A DNA stretch of 64,000 bases from Vibrio maritimus (lineage in GTDB: Bacteria > Pseudomonadota > Gammaproteobacteria > Enterobacterales > Vibrionaceae). Below, one piece after another: positions 18,519 to 27,397 of this stretch (position 1 is the first letter of the stretch; each line of letters opens with the position of its first letter). Location of the stretch: assembly GCF_021441885.1 (NCBI RefSeq), contig NZ_CP090439.1, forward strand, positions 1,612,001 through 1,676,000, read 5' to 3'. The notes beneath the pieces were generated by a model that was not told the DNA's origin, did not search any database, and was given only the letters and a program-made list of their open reading frames with translations. The position numbers were made by a program, and so were the translations under genes.

Positions 18519-20180
18519 ATGATTAAGCCCACAGTTGTCTCACACGCCGACAAAGCGTTGCTATCAGAACGAATTACAAAACTTGCCTCAGCACTTTCCG
18601 ACGGAGTGTATGAGCGTGAAGAGACCATCAAGCTATGTCTTTTAGCTGCGCTTGCTGGAGAGAGTGTTTTCCTATTGGGTCCTCCAGGTATCGCCAAAAG
18701 CTTAATTGCGAAGCGTCTAATTCAAGCATTTGATAACAGTAGCTATTTTGAGTACCTAATGACTCGTTTCTCGACGCCTGAAGAGGTGTTTGGTCCATTG
18801 AGTATTCAAGAGTTAAAAGATAATGGACGCTACCTGCGTCTTACCGATGGCTATCTGCCTACCGCCCAAGTTGTGTTTCTCGACGAGATCTGGAAAGCAG
18901 GTCCAGCGATTCTAAATACGCTATTGACCGTTGTTAATGAAAAGACTTTTAAAAATGGTAGCGATATCGAGAAGGTGCCCATGCGTCTACTCGTGTCTGC
19001 ATCGAATGAACTGCCAGATGAAGATAGCGGTCTAGAAGCACTATACGATCGTATGCTTGTACGCATTTTTGTTAACCGTATTCAAAACAAGCAGAACTTC
19101 AAGTCAATGTTGACGGTCGGCACTTCAGAGGAAGCGAAGATCCCTGAGGGGCTCGCAATTACTGATGCTGAATACCATCAATGGCAGCGAGAGCTAAACG
19201 ATGTCGCGCTCAGTGATGACGTATTTGAGAAACTCTATCAATTAAAAACCATGCTAGAAGCGTCTGCGGACGAGCATAGGGCAACACTTTCTGAGGCGGA
19301 TTTGTATGTCTCTGATAGACGTTGGAAGAAGGCCGTCAAGCTTCTCAAAGCAAGTGCTTTCTTTAATGGTCGTGACAGCGTTAACCCGCTGGATCTTCTG
19401 TTACTTCAAGACTGTTTATGGAACAGCCCTGAGTCATTAGAGATTGTACGAACGGTGATTAAAGACTTCGCCTTAAATCATGCCTTTGATCAGCAAGAAG
19501 TGTTTCAACAGATCGAAGAGGGCAAAGAGCAGCTTGAAGAAATCCAAGAGGAGATCGAGGCTGAGTTTGCTATGCCACTATCAATGGAAACCACAACAGG
19601 GTTGCTTCGCAAAGATGTTTATCAGTACGACATCAGTAACGCTAAATCTTACAAAGTAGGACCTGCTACAGACTTGGTGAAGCTGGTCCTGCTGCAGAGC
19701 AATATGTCGGTATCTGAAAGTGAAAAAGGCGACAGTCGTTGGGTCTATATCGCAAAAGATGAACTCAGCCGCGCTATCAAAGAGGGGGGCAGTGAGGTTT
19801 ATGGTTATGTAAACCAAAATACCCACTTATGCCGTTTAAGACTCGATATCAATGCCTCTAGTCATCTGGTTGTTAAAGACATCGCGAATCGTTCAGTCCT
19901 GACGACCTTAGTGACTACCAATGGTATTGACGAGAGCATGCTTCAAGAGTGGGTGACTAAATCCGATCAAGTTCTTACTCAGTTAAAACATGCCGAGCAT
20001 CACCTTCGCTCGGTACGTTCAAAATTCCACGGTGCTCTGCCACACGGCTTCATTCAACCAGACATACCAACAGAAATGGAAGTCAGTCTGCAAACAGTGA
20101 CTCAAACATTAGAGTCGACAACAGCAGAAGCCGAAAAAGCAGTGGCAAGAATAAAAGGACTACAAACCTTTTTTGCTTGA
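18519..20180 (+). CDS. ravA: MoxR-family AAA+ ATPase RavA
   Basis: The 553-residue ATPase has Walker A GPPGIAKS (about residues 53-60), Walker B VVFLDEIWKAG (about 116-126), and the sensor region SASNELPDED. The later part has the RavA-type discontinuous domain and a coiled-coil stretch near 330-350 (EEGKEQLEEIQEEIEAE). I chose ATG 18519, since AGAGGT lies just upstream and the sequence MIKPTVVSHADKALL looks like the RavA start; an in-frame ATG at 18486 is an alternative. RavA is a hexameric chaperone-like ATPase acting with ViaA. It is followed by the second viaA after 89 bases. Confidence 0.92.
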   Translation: MIKPTVVSHADKALLSERITKLASALSDGVYEREETIKLCLLAALAGESVFLLGPPGIAKSLIAKRLIQAFDNSSYFEYLMTRFSTPEEVFGPLSIQELKDNGRYLRLTDGYLPTAQVVFLDEIWKAGPAILNTLLTVVNEKTFKNGSDIEKVPMRLLVSASNELPDEDSGLEALYDRMLVRIFVNRIQNKQNFKSMLTVGTSEEAKIPEGLAITDAEYHQWQRELNDVALSDDVFEKLYQLKTMLEASADEHRATLSEADLYVSDRRWKKAVKLLKASAFFNGRDSVNPLDLLLLQDCLWNSPESLEIVRTVIKDFALNHAFDQQEVFQQIEEGKEQLEEIQEEIEAEFAMPLSMETTTGLLRKDVYQYDISNAKSYKVGPATDLVKLVLLQSNMSVSESEKGDSRWVYIAKDELSRAIKEGGSEVYGYVNQNTHLCRLRLDINASSHLVVKDIANRSVLTTLVTTNGIDESMLQEWVTKSDQVLTQLKHAEHHLRSVRSKFHGALPHGFIQPDIPTEMEVSLQTVTQTLESTTAEAEKAVARIKGLQTFFA

Positions 20181-20269
20181 TGAAGCGACACTTTGATAAG
20201 AGACAAACAAGATTGAGAGCGGGCTGTGTAATACGCAAAACCATGTAAAGGTGAGAAACGGAGACAAGA

Positions 20270-21715
20270 ATGCTCGGAGCAGATGGATTAAACCTCGCAT
20301 TAATGGTGGCAGAATCAGGCTTAATTGATTCGGCAGTCAACGATTTGATGGCGCGCTCTCAGGTTTTGGCGATCAGCGAAAACCGTGGCATGCGAAGCTC
20401 GGTGAAGAATCATCTGCTCAAATGGCGTGGCTCGGTGAAAAAGCGCATGACGCGCGTGTGTGAAACGGAGCGCTTCCAACAAGAACTCGCGCTATACCAA
20501 GAAGTGATTCATTGGGACGAAGTGACTTTCTTTGAACGAATCCCTGGCGTGGTGAAAAAGCTGGAATGGCACTCTGCTTTCTACCTACAAGCTCGTCGTT
20601 TGCTCGAGAAAAACAAGTCCGTTCATAATCCTATGTTCCCGCGCTATTTTTGCGATCTTTGGTACAAGAGTCTAGCTGATGCTATTAAGCAAGCGGAAGT
20701 GTCAGAACTAGAAGCGAGCAAGGAGAAATTTCTGGCAGATCTCTATCAGCGCATGGAAACCATCAAAGATATGGATACGGTTACTCAGCAAGGTGATGAA
20801 GCGACGATGGGGCGCTTGTGGGACATGGCCGCTGCGAAACTGACCAAGACAGACCTTAAAACCATGCACAGCCACGCAGAGTTTTTGAAAAAGAACGATG
20901 CACTTAAACAAATAGCGGCGCAGTTGGGACGTATGGCGAGCGAGCAAGACGACCCTGAGTTAAACAAAGCCCAAGCTGACAATGTTGAAATGGTCGAGGA
21001 GCAGAGCGACGAAGCGACCGACGATATTGTCGGTATTCATGAATCTGACGACTTAAACAAACTCCTTCCTAACGAAACCATGTTCCTGGCATACCCTGAG
21101 CTTGAGGTTGTCTTTTACAAGCATCTTGCCGACAAACGCCTTATGAATTACAAAACGCAGGGTAAGGCTCGAACGCTGAAGAAAGTTCGTACCAGTGCTC
21201 CAGATAATAGTAAGGTGGATATCGAGAAGGGACCGTTTATCGTATGTATCGATGCATCGGGCTCGATGAGTGGATTCCCAGAGCAGTGTGCGAAGGCGAT
21301 GGCGTATGCATTGATGCAGATAGCGCTAGCGGAAGAGCGCGAATGCTATGTGATTCTATTCTCGACGACTCACATTACGTATGAGCTAACCAAACAGGAT
21401 GGCTTGCGAGAAGCGGCAGACTTCCTAAGTTATTCATTCCATGGCGGCACTGATCTTGAGCCGGTACTCAATAAATCGATTGATCTCATGCAATCGGATA
21501 CCTACAAGAACGCTGACATGGTGGTCATTTCGGATTTTATTGCACCAGAGCAAACGCAAGAGATGATTGACAAAGTTGCCGATCTTAAAGCGCGCAAGAA
21601 TCGTTTTCATGCGATTAATTTGTCCAAATATGGTAACCCATCATTGATGAGTATGTTTGATCACTGCTGGTCCTATCATCCGACGCTAGTAGGGCGTTTG
21701 ATGAAAAAATGGTAA
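20270..21715 (+). CDS. viaA: ViaA, VWA partner of RavA
   Basis: The 481-residue VWA protein begins MLGADGLNLALMVAES and carries the MIDAS motif DASGS starting at D328, with FHGGTD downstream. Length is close to E. coli ViaA (483). It sits directly after ravA in the usual ravA-viaA order and so is the likely RavA partner. A GGAGAC ribosome site precedes the ATG. A second copy lies before ravA at 16853; differences concentrate in the N-terminal helical domain. Confidence 0.92.
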   Translation: MLGADGLNLALMVAESGLIDSAVNDLMARSQVLAISENRGMRSSVKNHLLKWRGSVKKRMTRVCETERFQQELALYQEVIHWDEVTFFERIPGVVKKLEWHSAFYLQARRLLEKNKSVHNPMFPRYFCDLWYKSLADAIKQAEVSELEASKEKFLADLYQRMETIKDMDTVTQQGDEATMGRLWDMAAAKLTKTDLKTMHSHAEFLKKNDALKQIAAQLGRMASEQDDPELNKAQADNVEMVEEQSDEATDDIVGIHESDDLNKLLPNETMFLAYPELEVVFYKHLADKRLMNYKTQGKARTLKKVRTSAPDNSKVDIEKGPFIVCIDASGSMSGFPEQCAKAMAYALMQIALAEERECYVILFSTTHITYELTKQDGLREAADFLSYSFHGGTDLEPVLNKSIDLMQSDTYKNADMVVISDFIAPEQTQEMIDKVADLKARKNRFHAINLSKYGNPSLMSMFDHCWSYHPTLVGRLMKKW

Positions 21716-21831
21716 TGCGTGAACGTATCTTTAATTGAAGGCGGATATGTTCAATCGTTGTGCAGTGCTGACGCATTTACACTCACCTTGGTTGGAAAGT
21801 CAGCGAACAAACTTTTTTTTCGAGTTTTTGT

Positions 21832-21859
21832 TTGACTAATTTTCTCATATCCGTAAAGT
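21832..21859 (+). promoter_or_regulatory. Promoter of tRNA-Cys
   Basis: TTGACT (21832-21837) and TAAAGT (21854-21859) are spaced by 16 bases and lie 47 bases before the tRNA. The same -10 hexamer occurs in the promoter of the tRNA-Leu. Confidence 0.6.
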
Positions 21860-21906
21860 ATGCCTCGAACACGGCGAGAGAGCTTCTCTAACGTGTTGAA
21901 AAGAAA

Positions 21907-21980
21907 GGCGCCTTGGCAGAGTGGCTATGCAGCGGATTGCAAATCCGTGGACCTCGGTTCGACTCCGGGAGGCGCCTCCA
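21907..21980 (+). tRNA. tRNA-Cys (GCA)
   Basis: The 74-base gene folds with a 7-bp acceptor stem (GGCGCCT / AGGCGCC), encoded CCA end, anticodon loop TTGCAAA giving GCA, and T-arm GGTTCGACTCC. It is identical to the copy at 24309. Confidence 0.97.
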
Positions 21981-21987
21981 TTATTCA

Positions 21988-22014
21988 GAAGCCCCGACAT
22001 TACGTCGGGGCTTC
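21988..22014 (+). terminator. Terminator-like hairpin after tRNA-Cys
   Basis: An 11-bp perfect GC-rich stem (21988-21998 pairs with 22004-22014) with loop ATTAC lies eight bases after the tRNA. The following sequence is only partly T-rich (GTCGTTTCT). Confidence 0.7.
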
Positions 22015-22039
22015 GTCGTTTCTGGCTCAGAATTCTTGG

Positions 22040-23494
22040 TTAATCGGGTCTTACGTGTCTTGCGAGTATCCGTTTAGACTCCTGCTTTACGTCCAAACGT
22101 CGCTTAAAGCCCCAAAGCCTCTCACGTGCTGCTTTTCCTGATTCTTTTAGATTGATGATTGGAGCAAGATAAGGGCTGCCTTCTGATAGTTGGTACATCT
22201 GCGCTTCAAGGCTAGTCAGCTTCCATGGCTCAAATAGCAGCGGAGGAGGAACCGACGCGAGTTCAGGTATCCAAAGATGAATGAAGTGTCCGTTGGGGTC
22301 ATGTTCAATGGCTTGCTTGGTGGGGTTGTAGATTCGAATCGTGTTAGTGCCAGTCACGCCCGCTTGCATTTGAAATTGCGGGTAATGAATACCAGGTTCG
22401 AAGTCTAGAAACAGCTGTGCTAGGTGTTTCACTCCATGCTCCCAGTGAATGTTCAAATGATGAGTTAAAAAGCTGACCAGCATGGCGCGCATTCTAAAGT
22501 TGATGTATCCAGTTGCCTGCAGGCAGCGCATACAGGCATCCACCAGTGGATAACCAGTATTCCCAGATTTCCACGCATCAAGCATATTGAGGTCGTTTTC
22601 GTACTCCAGGTGTTTGTAAGCGCGATTAACTGGTCTAAATTCCATTTCCGCTTCGGACTCAAACTTTTGAATAAAGTGGCAATGCCAATGCAGGCGTGAT
22701 GAGAGTGCCACTAGGCTACGTCTGAACCCCTTCACATTCCAGTGAGCAAGCAGGGCTTGGTAAACTTCTCTAAGAGAAATGTTGCCCCATGCTAGATAAG
22801 GGGACAGGCGGGTGCAGGCACTTCGACTCTCTAGCGGTTTGGATATTTGATAGTAATAATGTCGTCCCCGCTCTTGGAAAAAACTTTCGAGTGTCTGCCA
22901 AGCTAAAGTCGTTCCACCGGTCTGCATTCCTTTTTGTTTTGTTTTCCAAGATTCTGGAGTGTGCTGTTCCTCATCGAAATCGAGTAATTCTAGTGGAACG
23001 AACGAGCCGTGCTTGAGGTCCGTTGATTCTATCGGTGCTCTCATTACTGACTTCCAATGAGTGTCCCAGTCGATTCTGTCGCGTGCACCTCGAACCACTG
23101 CACCATAAGGGCTTTCATGCCAGTTAATATTTGCGTCCTGAAACCACTGTGTAAGTTCTCTGTCTCTTGCAAACGAAACCTCAAGCCCTATTTCTTGGTA
23201 TGAAAAGACGTTTTCGATGCCAAACTTAGTATCGAGCATTCTAAACGCCTTTACTGCTGAACTAAAAAGGATCAGAACTTTCGTATTGCAGCCTTTGAGT
23301 TGCTGATTCATGTCATCCAGTGATTGCCACACGAATCGCCAATGTCTGTCGTCATAGTGACCATCGTTAAGGAGTTCAGGCTCAAAAAGATAGAGCAGTA
23401 GCGTAGGGGCGTCATTCTTTAATGCTAAGTTCAATGGTTGATGGTCTGTAAGTCGCAAATCTCTTTTAAACCAAACAACATTAATGTTTTTCAT
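22040..23494 (-). CDS. DNA photolyase / cryptochrome family flavoprotein
   Basis: The 484-residue protein has an N-terminal photolyase domain (starting MKNINVVWFKRDLRLTDH) that would hold the antenna cofactor, and a C-terminal FAD-binding helical domain. FAD-domain signatures include CTRLSPYLAWGNIS, GYPLVDACMRCLQATGYINF and TGTNTIRIYNPTKQ. Around residues 364-380 the class I signature normally read as NNGGWQW is replaced by HYPQFQMQAG, so it belongs to a separate subclass. It may repair pyrimidine dimers using light or act as a blue-light sensor; sequence alone does not decide. It lies between two tRNA-Cys genes, pointing opposite to them. Confidence 0.85.
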   Translation of the reverse strand: MKNINVVWFKRDLRLTDHQPLNLALKNDAPTLLLYLFEPELLNDGHYDDRHWRFVWQSLDDMNQQLKGCNTKVLILFSSAVKAFRMLDTKFGIENVFSYQEIGLEVSFARDRELTQWFQDANINWHESPYGAVVRGARDRIDWDTHWKSVMRAPIESTDLKHGSFVPLELLDFDEEQHTPESWKTKQKGMQTGGTTLAWQTLESFFQERGRHYYYQISKPLESRSACTRLSPYLAWGNISLREVYQALLAHWNVKGFRRSLVALSSRLHWHCHFIQKFESEAEMEFRPVNRAYKHLEYENDLNMLDAWKSGNTGYPLVDACMRCLQATGYINFRMRAMLVSFLTHHLNIHWEHGVKHLAQLFLDFEPGIHYPQFQMQAGVTGTNTIRIYNPTKQAIEHDPNGHFIHLWIPELASVPPPLLFEPWKLTSLEAQMYQLSEGSPYLAPIINLKESGKAARERLWGFKRRLDVKQESKRILARHVRPD

Positions 23495-23658
23495 ACAATT
23501 TCCTCGTTACTTAACGTGTTACGAGAGGCGCACTCATTAGTTCAGTTGACTGAGATTGAGAGTAAGAGCACAGCAGCGTATCTTAGCCAATCAGATTGAT
23601 TGCAAATCAACCAGAGCGGGCATAATCTAGCATTAGTAGCTAATGCATGGAGGTGCTT

Positions 23659-23904
23659 ATGGCAGAAGTATTAATAGTACTGATTATCTTCGGCGCAATT
23701 TTTGGAAGAGGGTTGTTGCGCTCTTTTTACAGTCATCGAGAGAAAATGCGTGCAATTGAGCTCCATAATTCTTCTGCGGATACAAAACGTGAAAATAGTG
23801 AGCTTTTAGAGAAAGTGGACAAGCTTTCAGAACGTGTCGAAGTGTTGGAGAAAATTATCACCGACGAGAAATATCAGCTAGACCGCAAGATTGCCAATCT
23901 CTAG
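23659..23904 (+). CDS. PspB-like small membrane protein
   Basis: The 81-residue protein has one N-terminal membrane segment (about 3-20, VLIVLIIFGAIFGRG) and a cytoplasmic coiled coil ending RVEVLEKIITDEK, which is like the C-terminal RVxxLExILD end of phage shock protein PspB. No pspA or pspC lies nearby, so a role in the Psp envelope stress system is only a guess. I chose ATG 23659, placed after a strong GGAGGTG site; the ATG at 23647 lies before that site. Confidence 0.65.
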   Translation: MAEVLIVLIIFGAIFGRGLLRSFYSHREKMRAIELHNSSADTKRENSELLEKVDKLSERVEVLEKIITDEKYQLDRKIANL

Positions 23905-23991
23905 TTTGCTGTAATTTTCGGCGAATTGTTCGTGCTTCATACCGCAAAGTTCGCTATTTAATCACTTGATTCATAAAGTGAAAAATACCTG

Positions 23992-24019
23992 TTGACGGAA
24001 ATCCTGAATCCGCTAAAGT
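23992..24019 (+). promoter_or_regulatory. Promoter of tRNA-Leu / tRNA-Cys
   Basis: TTGACG (23992-23997) and TAAAGT (24014-24019) are spaced by 16 bases, about 90 bases before tRNA-Leu. The tRNA-Leu and second tRNA-Cys are probably co-transcribed from it. Confidence 0.55.
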
Positions 24020-24109
24020 ACACCTCGTTCTCACGGGGAAGCCCGTTAGAAACAGAATTGAAAAGATGGTGTTTATACAATCTAAACGGCATCACAAAGA
24101 AATTTGTGT

Positions 24110-24196
24110 GCCCTGGTGGTGGAATTGGTAGACACAAGGGATTTAAAATCCCTCGACGTTCGCGTTGTGCCGGTTCAAGTCCGGCCCGGGGCACCA
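24110..24196 (+). tRNA. tRNA-Leu (TAA)
   Basis: The 87-base gene has a 7-bp acceptor stem (GCCCTGG / CCGGGGC, one G-U pair), encoded CCA, a long variable arm typical of leucine tRNA, and anticodon loop TTTAAAA giving TAA. Confidence 0.97.
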
Positions 24197-24254
24197 TCAT
24201 TTATGAGATTTAGCATCCCGCTCGGAGTGCCGGCCGATATGTCGGACCATCAAT

Positions 24255-24273
24255 TCCGGCCCGGGGCACCATC
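24255..24273 (+). repeat. Remnant of the tRNA-Leu 3' end
   Basis: These 19 bases (TCCGGCCCGGGGCACCATC) repeat exactly the last 17 bases of tRNA-Leu plus two bases beyond (24180-24198). The rest of the tRNA is absent, so this is a duplicated 3' fragment and not a tRNA gene. Confidence 0.85.
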
Positions 24274-24308
24274 TCTCATTTTACTATTCAATTAGTACAC
24301 AATTTAAA

Positions 24309-24382
24309 GGCGCCTTGGCAGAGTGGCTATGCAGCGGATTGCAAATCCGTGGACCTCGGTTCGACTCCGGGAGGCGCCTCCA
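24309..24382 (+). tRNA. tRNA-Cys (GCA), second copy
   Basis: This 74-base gene is identical to the copy at 21907, with the same acceptor stem, GCA anticodon and encoded CCA. It lies 113 bases after tRNA-Leu. Confidence 0.97.
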
Positions 24383-24667
24383 TTCTTACTCCATATCCTA
24401 TTCTAAAGTCTCTCTTTTTGAGCGCTTCATCACTGACATACCAGGCCTATTTACACGTTGTAAATTCATAAGACTTTAATGATTTCTTGTAGTTAACTGA
24501 CCTTAAAGTACCAAGGCGTTACACTCTGTATCACGGTCAATCTTCCCAATAAAATAATCACTTCAAAATTAGTAAGTTAACCATTGGCATAAACTATGCT
24601 CACTGGCCTCTGTCTCTTAAAACGCACTTAGCAGTATGCGTATTCTTTTGCTCAGAAGGACAGAACG

Positions 24668-26977
24668 ATGAATAACAGTCTATTGCAGCACCTGCCTCGG
24701 CATGGGGCAGTTATCGCACTTGGTATGTTTTTATATGCCAGTCCATCTCACACACAAGCCGCTGGTTGGGATTTTGGCGATGATTATGAACGCCGATGTA
24801 TGGCAGATGCCTATCTTCTCAAACCAGGAAACTCCTTACCCCAAAACCAATTGAACTGTACCGCTAACGACGTTGAAATTACCAATGTTGTACCAGTGGG
24901 AATCAGTGAGTGTACGCCCGGCCAAATCGTTAGCTTTGATGCGGATGTTACCATTCGAACCAATGCAAAAGAGCGTTACGATACCACTTTTTATCTTCCA
25001 CTCACGCCAGAATCACCCCAAGTTGTTCAAGGAGGAGCGGAGAATTGTAGTCTCATATTACCCAAGCCAGGGGATAGCGGAGCCGATCAAGATGTTAATA
25101 TTGACGGCGACGAATGTGGGGACATCATCAAAACCAACACAGGCGACCAGTACGTGCTAGTCAATGAACGTATAAATATGCTCTGTGTCGATAATGATGA
25201 AGATGGTCGTGCAGATTTCTCATACTGTGCTGCCTGGGACAATATTGAAAGAAGCAATTGTACTGTTGATGATAGCAACTTCTCCTCAGGCCAAATCCCC
25301 AACACAAAATCTAAATGTAACTGTGACACGTTCAATATTGATCTGTTTATTAGACCTAATCCACCGGCAATTAACAAACAAGTGGTATCAGCAACCAGTG
25401 TTTCAGAACCCGGTGGCAAGTTCGACTATACGTTAAGCTTTACTAACCCAAGCACCGCTTCATCACTGTTTGTTACTTCGCTAATTGACGAAGTCTCTGT
25501 TGTTCCAGTGAGCAGTGCGCCGGCGGATTACTCGGTAAATTTACTCTTACCACCAGTATCAACGCCCACGCAGTCTGATCCAGATGGTGTTTACCTTGTA
25601 GCAAATACATGTCACACACAACCGACCGAAGTAGTGCCTTCTGCAACGTTTAGCTGTGCATTTTCTGTGTATGTCAAAGACATCGATCTAGATAACACGA
25701 CTAAAACTGAGGTGTATCGAGATGTTGTTAATGTTGGTTTAGCTGACAAAAATAATGAACCAGTTGGCGATGGTTCGACATGTCCTACGTGGCTGAGTTC
25801 TGGCGATGGCAGTAATTGTAGTGGGCCTATTGACGTGACCATCACTAATGTTATGCCAAGTGTTAACCTCCTTAAAGAAGGTGATGTGGCTGCAGTAACA
25901 GAGCCGGGTGGACCAGTAACTTATACTGTAACGATTACGAATACGTCATCTTATTTTGACTCGCCAGTGTCTATCGATTCCCTCAGCGATAATTTGTTTG
26001 ATATCTCGAGTGGTACCGGAACTTGTACCACAGGAGCTACGCTGAATGCTGGTGAACAAGTCGTGTGTACTTATACAACTAATCTTATAGGCAACTTTGG
26101 TGATGCAGCCATTGTCAATGAGGCTAGCATTACGATCTCGGACAATGAGGGTGACACAGCAAGTAGCAGCAATACACATGCTGTTGCGATACTAGATGTT
26201 CCTTCTAGCATTTCGTTAACTAAACTGGCGACACCGAATTCTGTACCGGAAACTGGAGACGATCCATCTGTTGTTCGTGCTATTGACTACACCTTCACCA
26301 TTACAGTGAATAGCTCCGGAGTTGACACAGTGACATTTAGTTCGTTGCTAGATGATAAATTTGGTGAGCTAGTCGATGAATGTTTGGTAGGCGGTTCAAC
26401 TAAGTTAAGCGAGTATGTGGCAGATCCAGGAGAAATGCTCTCTTGTGTAATCTCCCGTGATCTACAGGGCAGTGCAGGTGATAGTCATGTGAATATAGCG
26501 AATGTCAAAGGTGTCGACGCTGATGGTCAGATGGTTATGGCTGTAGCGACTGAAACGGTCAACTTTACCGATGTGATGCCAACTCTTGAACTCGCGTTTG
26601 CGCCGCGAATCGTTGTGGTCTTGCAGATCAAGAATACCAGTATCGAAAACGTTAAGTTGTCTGGTCTCACATTGTTTAGCCAGAACGTGCTAGAGGATGA
26701 TGTCGTCGATGACGGTTTCACCTTCAGAAATGTAGGAGGCACCTATAACGAAGTGTTCTATCCAGCATGTGAACTCAATAAAGATATAGAGTATGCCGGT
26801 TCAGGTAACGACACTTACTTGTGTGCCTTTGTCGTGGACTTCGAGGCAGGTCTTGATGACGTAACCGCGGTTAACTTTAATGCTAACGCTGGAGATGCAG
26901 TCGTTGTCAGTGTCAAGGATGACCAAGATAATACGGTTAGCGGAAATGTATCCGTTCAACTCGTTACTCAGGAATAA
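24668..26977 (+). CDS. Large secreted protein with DUF11-like repeats
   Basis: The 769-residue protein has a signal peptide (about 1-32, ending THTQAAG cleavage region) and is otherwise extracytoplasmic. The first 230 residues are rich in cysteine and have an aspartate-rich, calcium-binding-like stretch (DNDEDGRADF, near 176). Three or more DUF11-like immunoglobulin-type repeats follow, starting near 246 (SEPGGKFDYTL), 411 (TEPGGPVTYTV) and 528 (PETGDDP). Such repeats build surface or matrix proteins. No sortase, autotransporter or type I secretion signal is seen. It has an AGAAGGA site and its own terminator, so it is a single transcription unit. Function unknown. Confidence 0.75.
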   Translation: MNNSLLQHLPRHGAVIALGMFLYASPSHTQAAGWDFGDDYERRCMADAYLLKPGNSLPQNQLNCTANDVEITNVVPVGISECTPGQIVSFDADVTIRTNAKERYDTTFYLPLTPESPQVVQGGAENCSLILPKPGDSGADQDVNIDGDECGDIIKTNTGDQYVLVNERINMLCVDNDEDGRADFSYCAAWDNIERSNCTVDDSNFSSGQIPNTKSKCNCDTFNIDLFIRPNPPAINKQVVSATSVSEPGGKFDYTLSFTNPSTASSLFVTSLIDEVSVVPVSSAPADYSVNLLLPPVSTPTQSDPDGVYLVANTCHTQPTEVVPSATFSCAFSVYVKDIDLDNTTKTEVYRDVVNVGLADKNNEPVGDGSTCPTWLSSGDGSNCSGPIDVTITNVMPSVNLLKEGDVAAVTEPGGPVTYTVTITNTSSYFDSPVSIDSLSDNLFDISSGTGTCTTGATLNAGEQVVCTYTTNLIGNFGDAAIVNEASITISDNEGDTASSSNTHAVAILDVPSSISLTKLATPNSVPETGDDPSVVRAIDYTFTITVNSSGVDTVTFSSLLDDKFGELVDECLVGGSTKLSEYVADPGEMLSCVISRDLQGSAGDSHVNIANVKGVDADGQMVMAVATETVNFTDVMPTLELAFAPRIVVVLQIKNTSIENVKLSGLTLFSQNVLEDDVVDDGFTFRNVGGTYNEVFYPACELNKDIEYAGSGNDTYLCAFVVDFEAGLDDVTAVNFNANAGDAVVVSVKDDQDNTVSGNVSVQLVTQE

Positions 26978-26984
26978 AAATATG

Positions 26985-27016
26985 AGCGTACATTGCCATT
27001 GGTGATGTACGCTTTC
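26985..27016 (+). terminator. Terminator after the DUF11 protein gene
   Basis: A perfect 9-bp stem AGCGTACAT / ATGTACGCT with an 11-base loop starts seven bases after the stop. Only a short TTT follows, so strength is uncertain. Confidence 0.6.
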
Positions 27017-27397
27017 GCTCAAATTTACGCTTTTCATTTCAAGTTTGGTTAACCGCCAAGCGAATCATTGAACTCTTATTTTTCGTCGAATATTAAGTTT
27101 GTCTTAAAATGCGAGCTATCTATCTCATTGGAGGCTGATTTCTACGCCTACCTATCTCCACCCCCTCGACTACGCCTCAGGCTGGTCAGTCTAAATGTTG
27201 TGCGCTTGATTGCATTTTGTAGGGTTTTTTACGTCCAGTAGTGTGAATTGTGTTCAATGAAAAGGTTATTTCATCAATTTCAAAAACTTTAGTAACATTT
27301 TTCACATTTTGTTCGGCAGGACCTTTTTTAGGATAGAGACAGGTCAAGTCTTTGATGTAAGACGCCTCTTTTCCCTCTATAACAAAAGGTTTAGAAA
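27017..27397. other. Leader region of the pullulanase gene
   Basis: This 380-base region has no convincing coding frame. It should hold the pullulanase promoter and leader. TGTGAATTGTGTTCAA at about 27243 resembles a CRP half-site but the second half is poor. A C-rich stretch near 27160-27185 stands out from the AT-rich surroundings and remains unexplained. Confidence 0.5.

Noticed and set aside
24231..24272. Second tRNA-Leu gene
   Set aside because: Only the 3' end of the tRNA is repeated; there is no 5' half or anticodon arm.
27150..27190. MalT box upstream of the pullulanase gene
   Set aside because: GGGGGTGGAG on the minus strand matches only about 7 of 10 positions of the MalT consensus and is not repeated.
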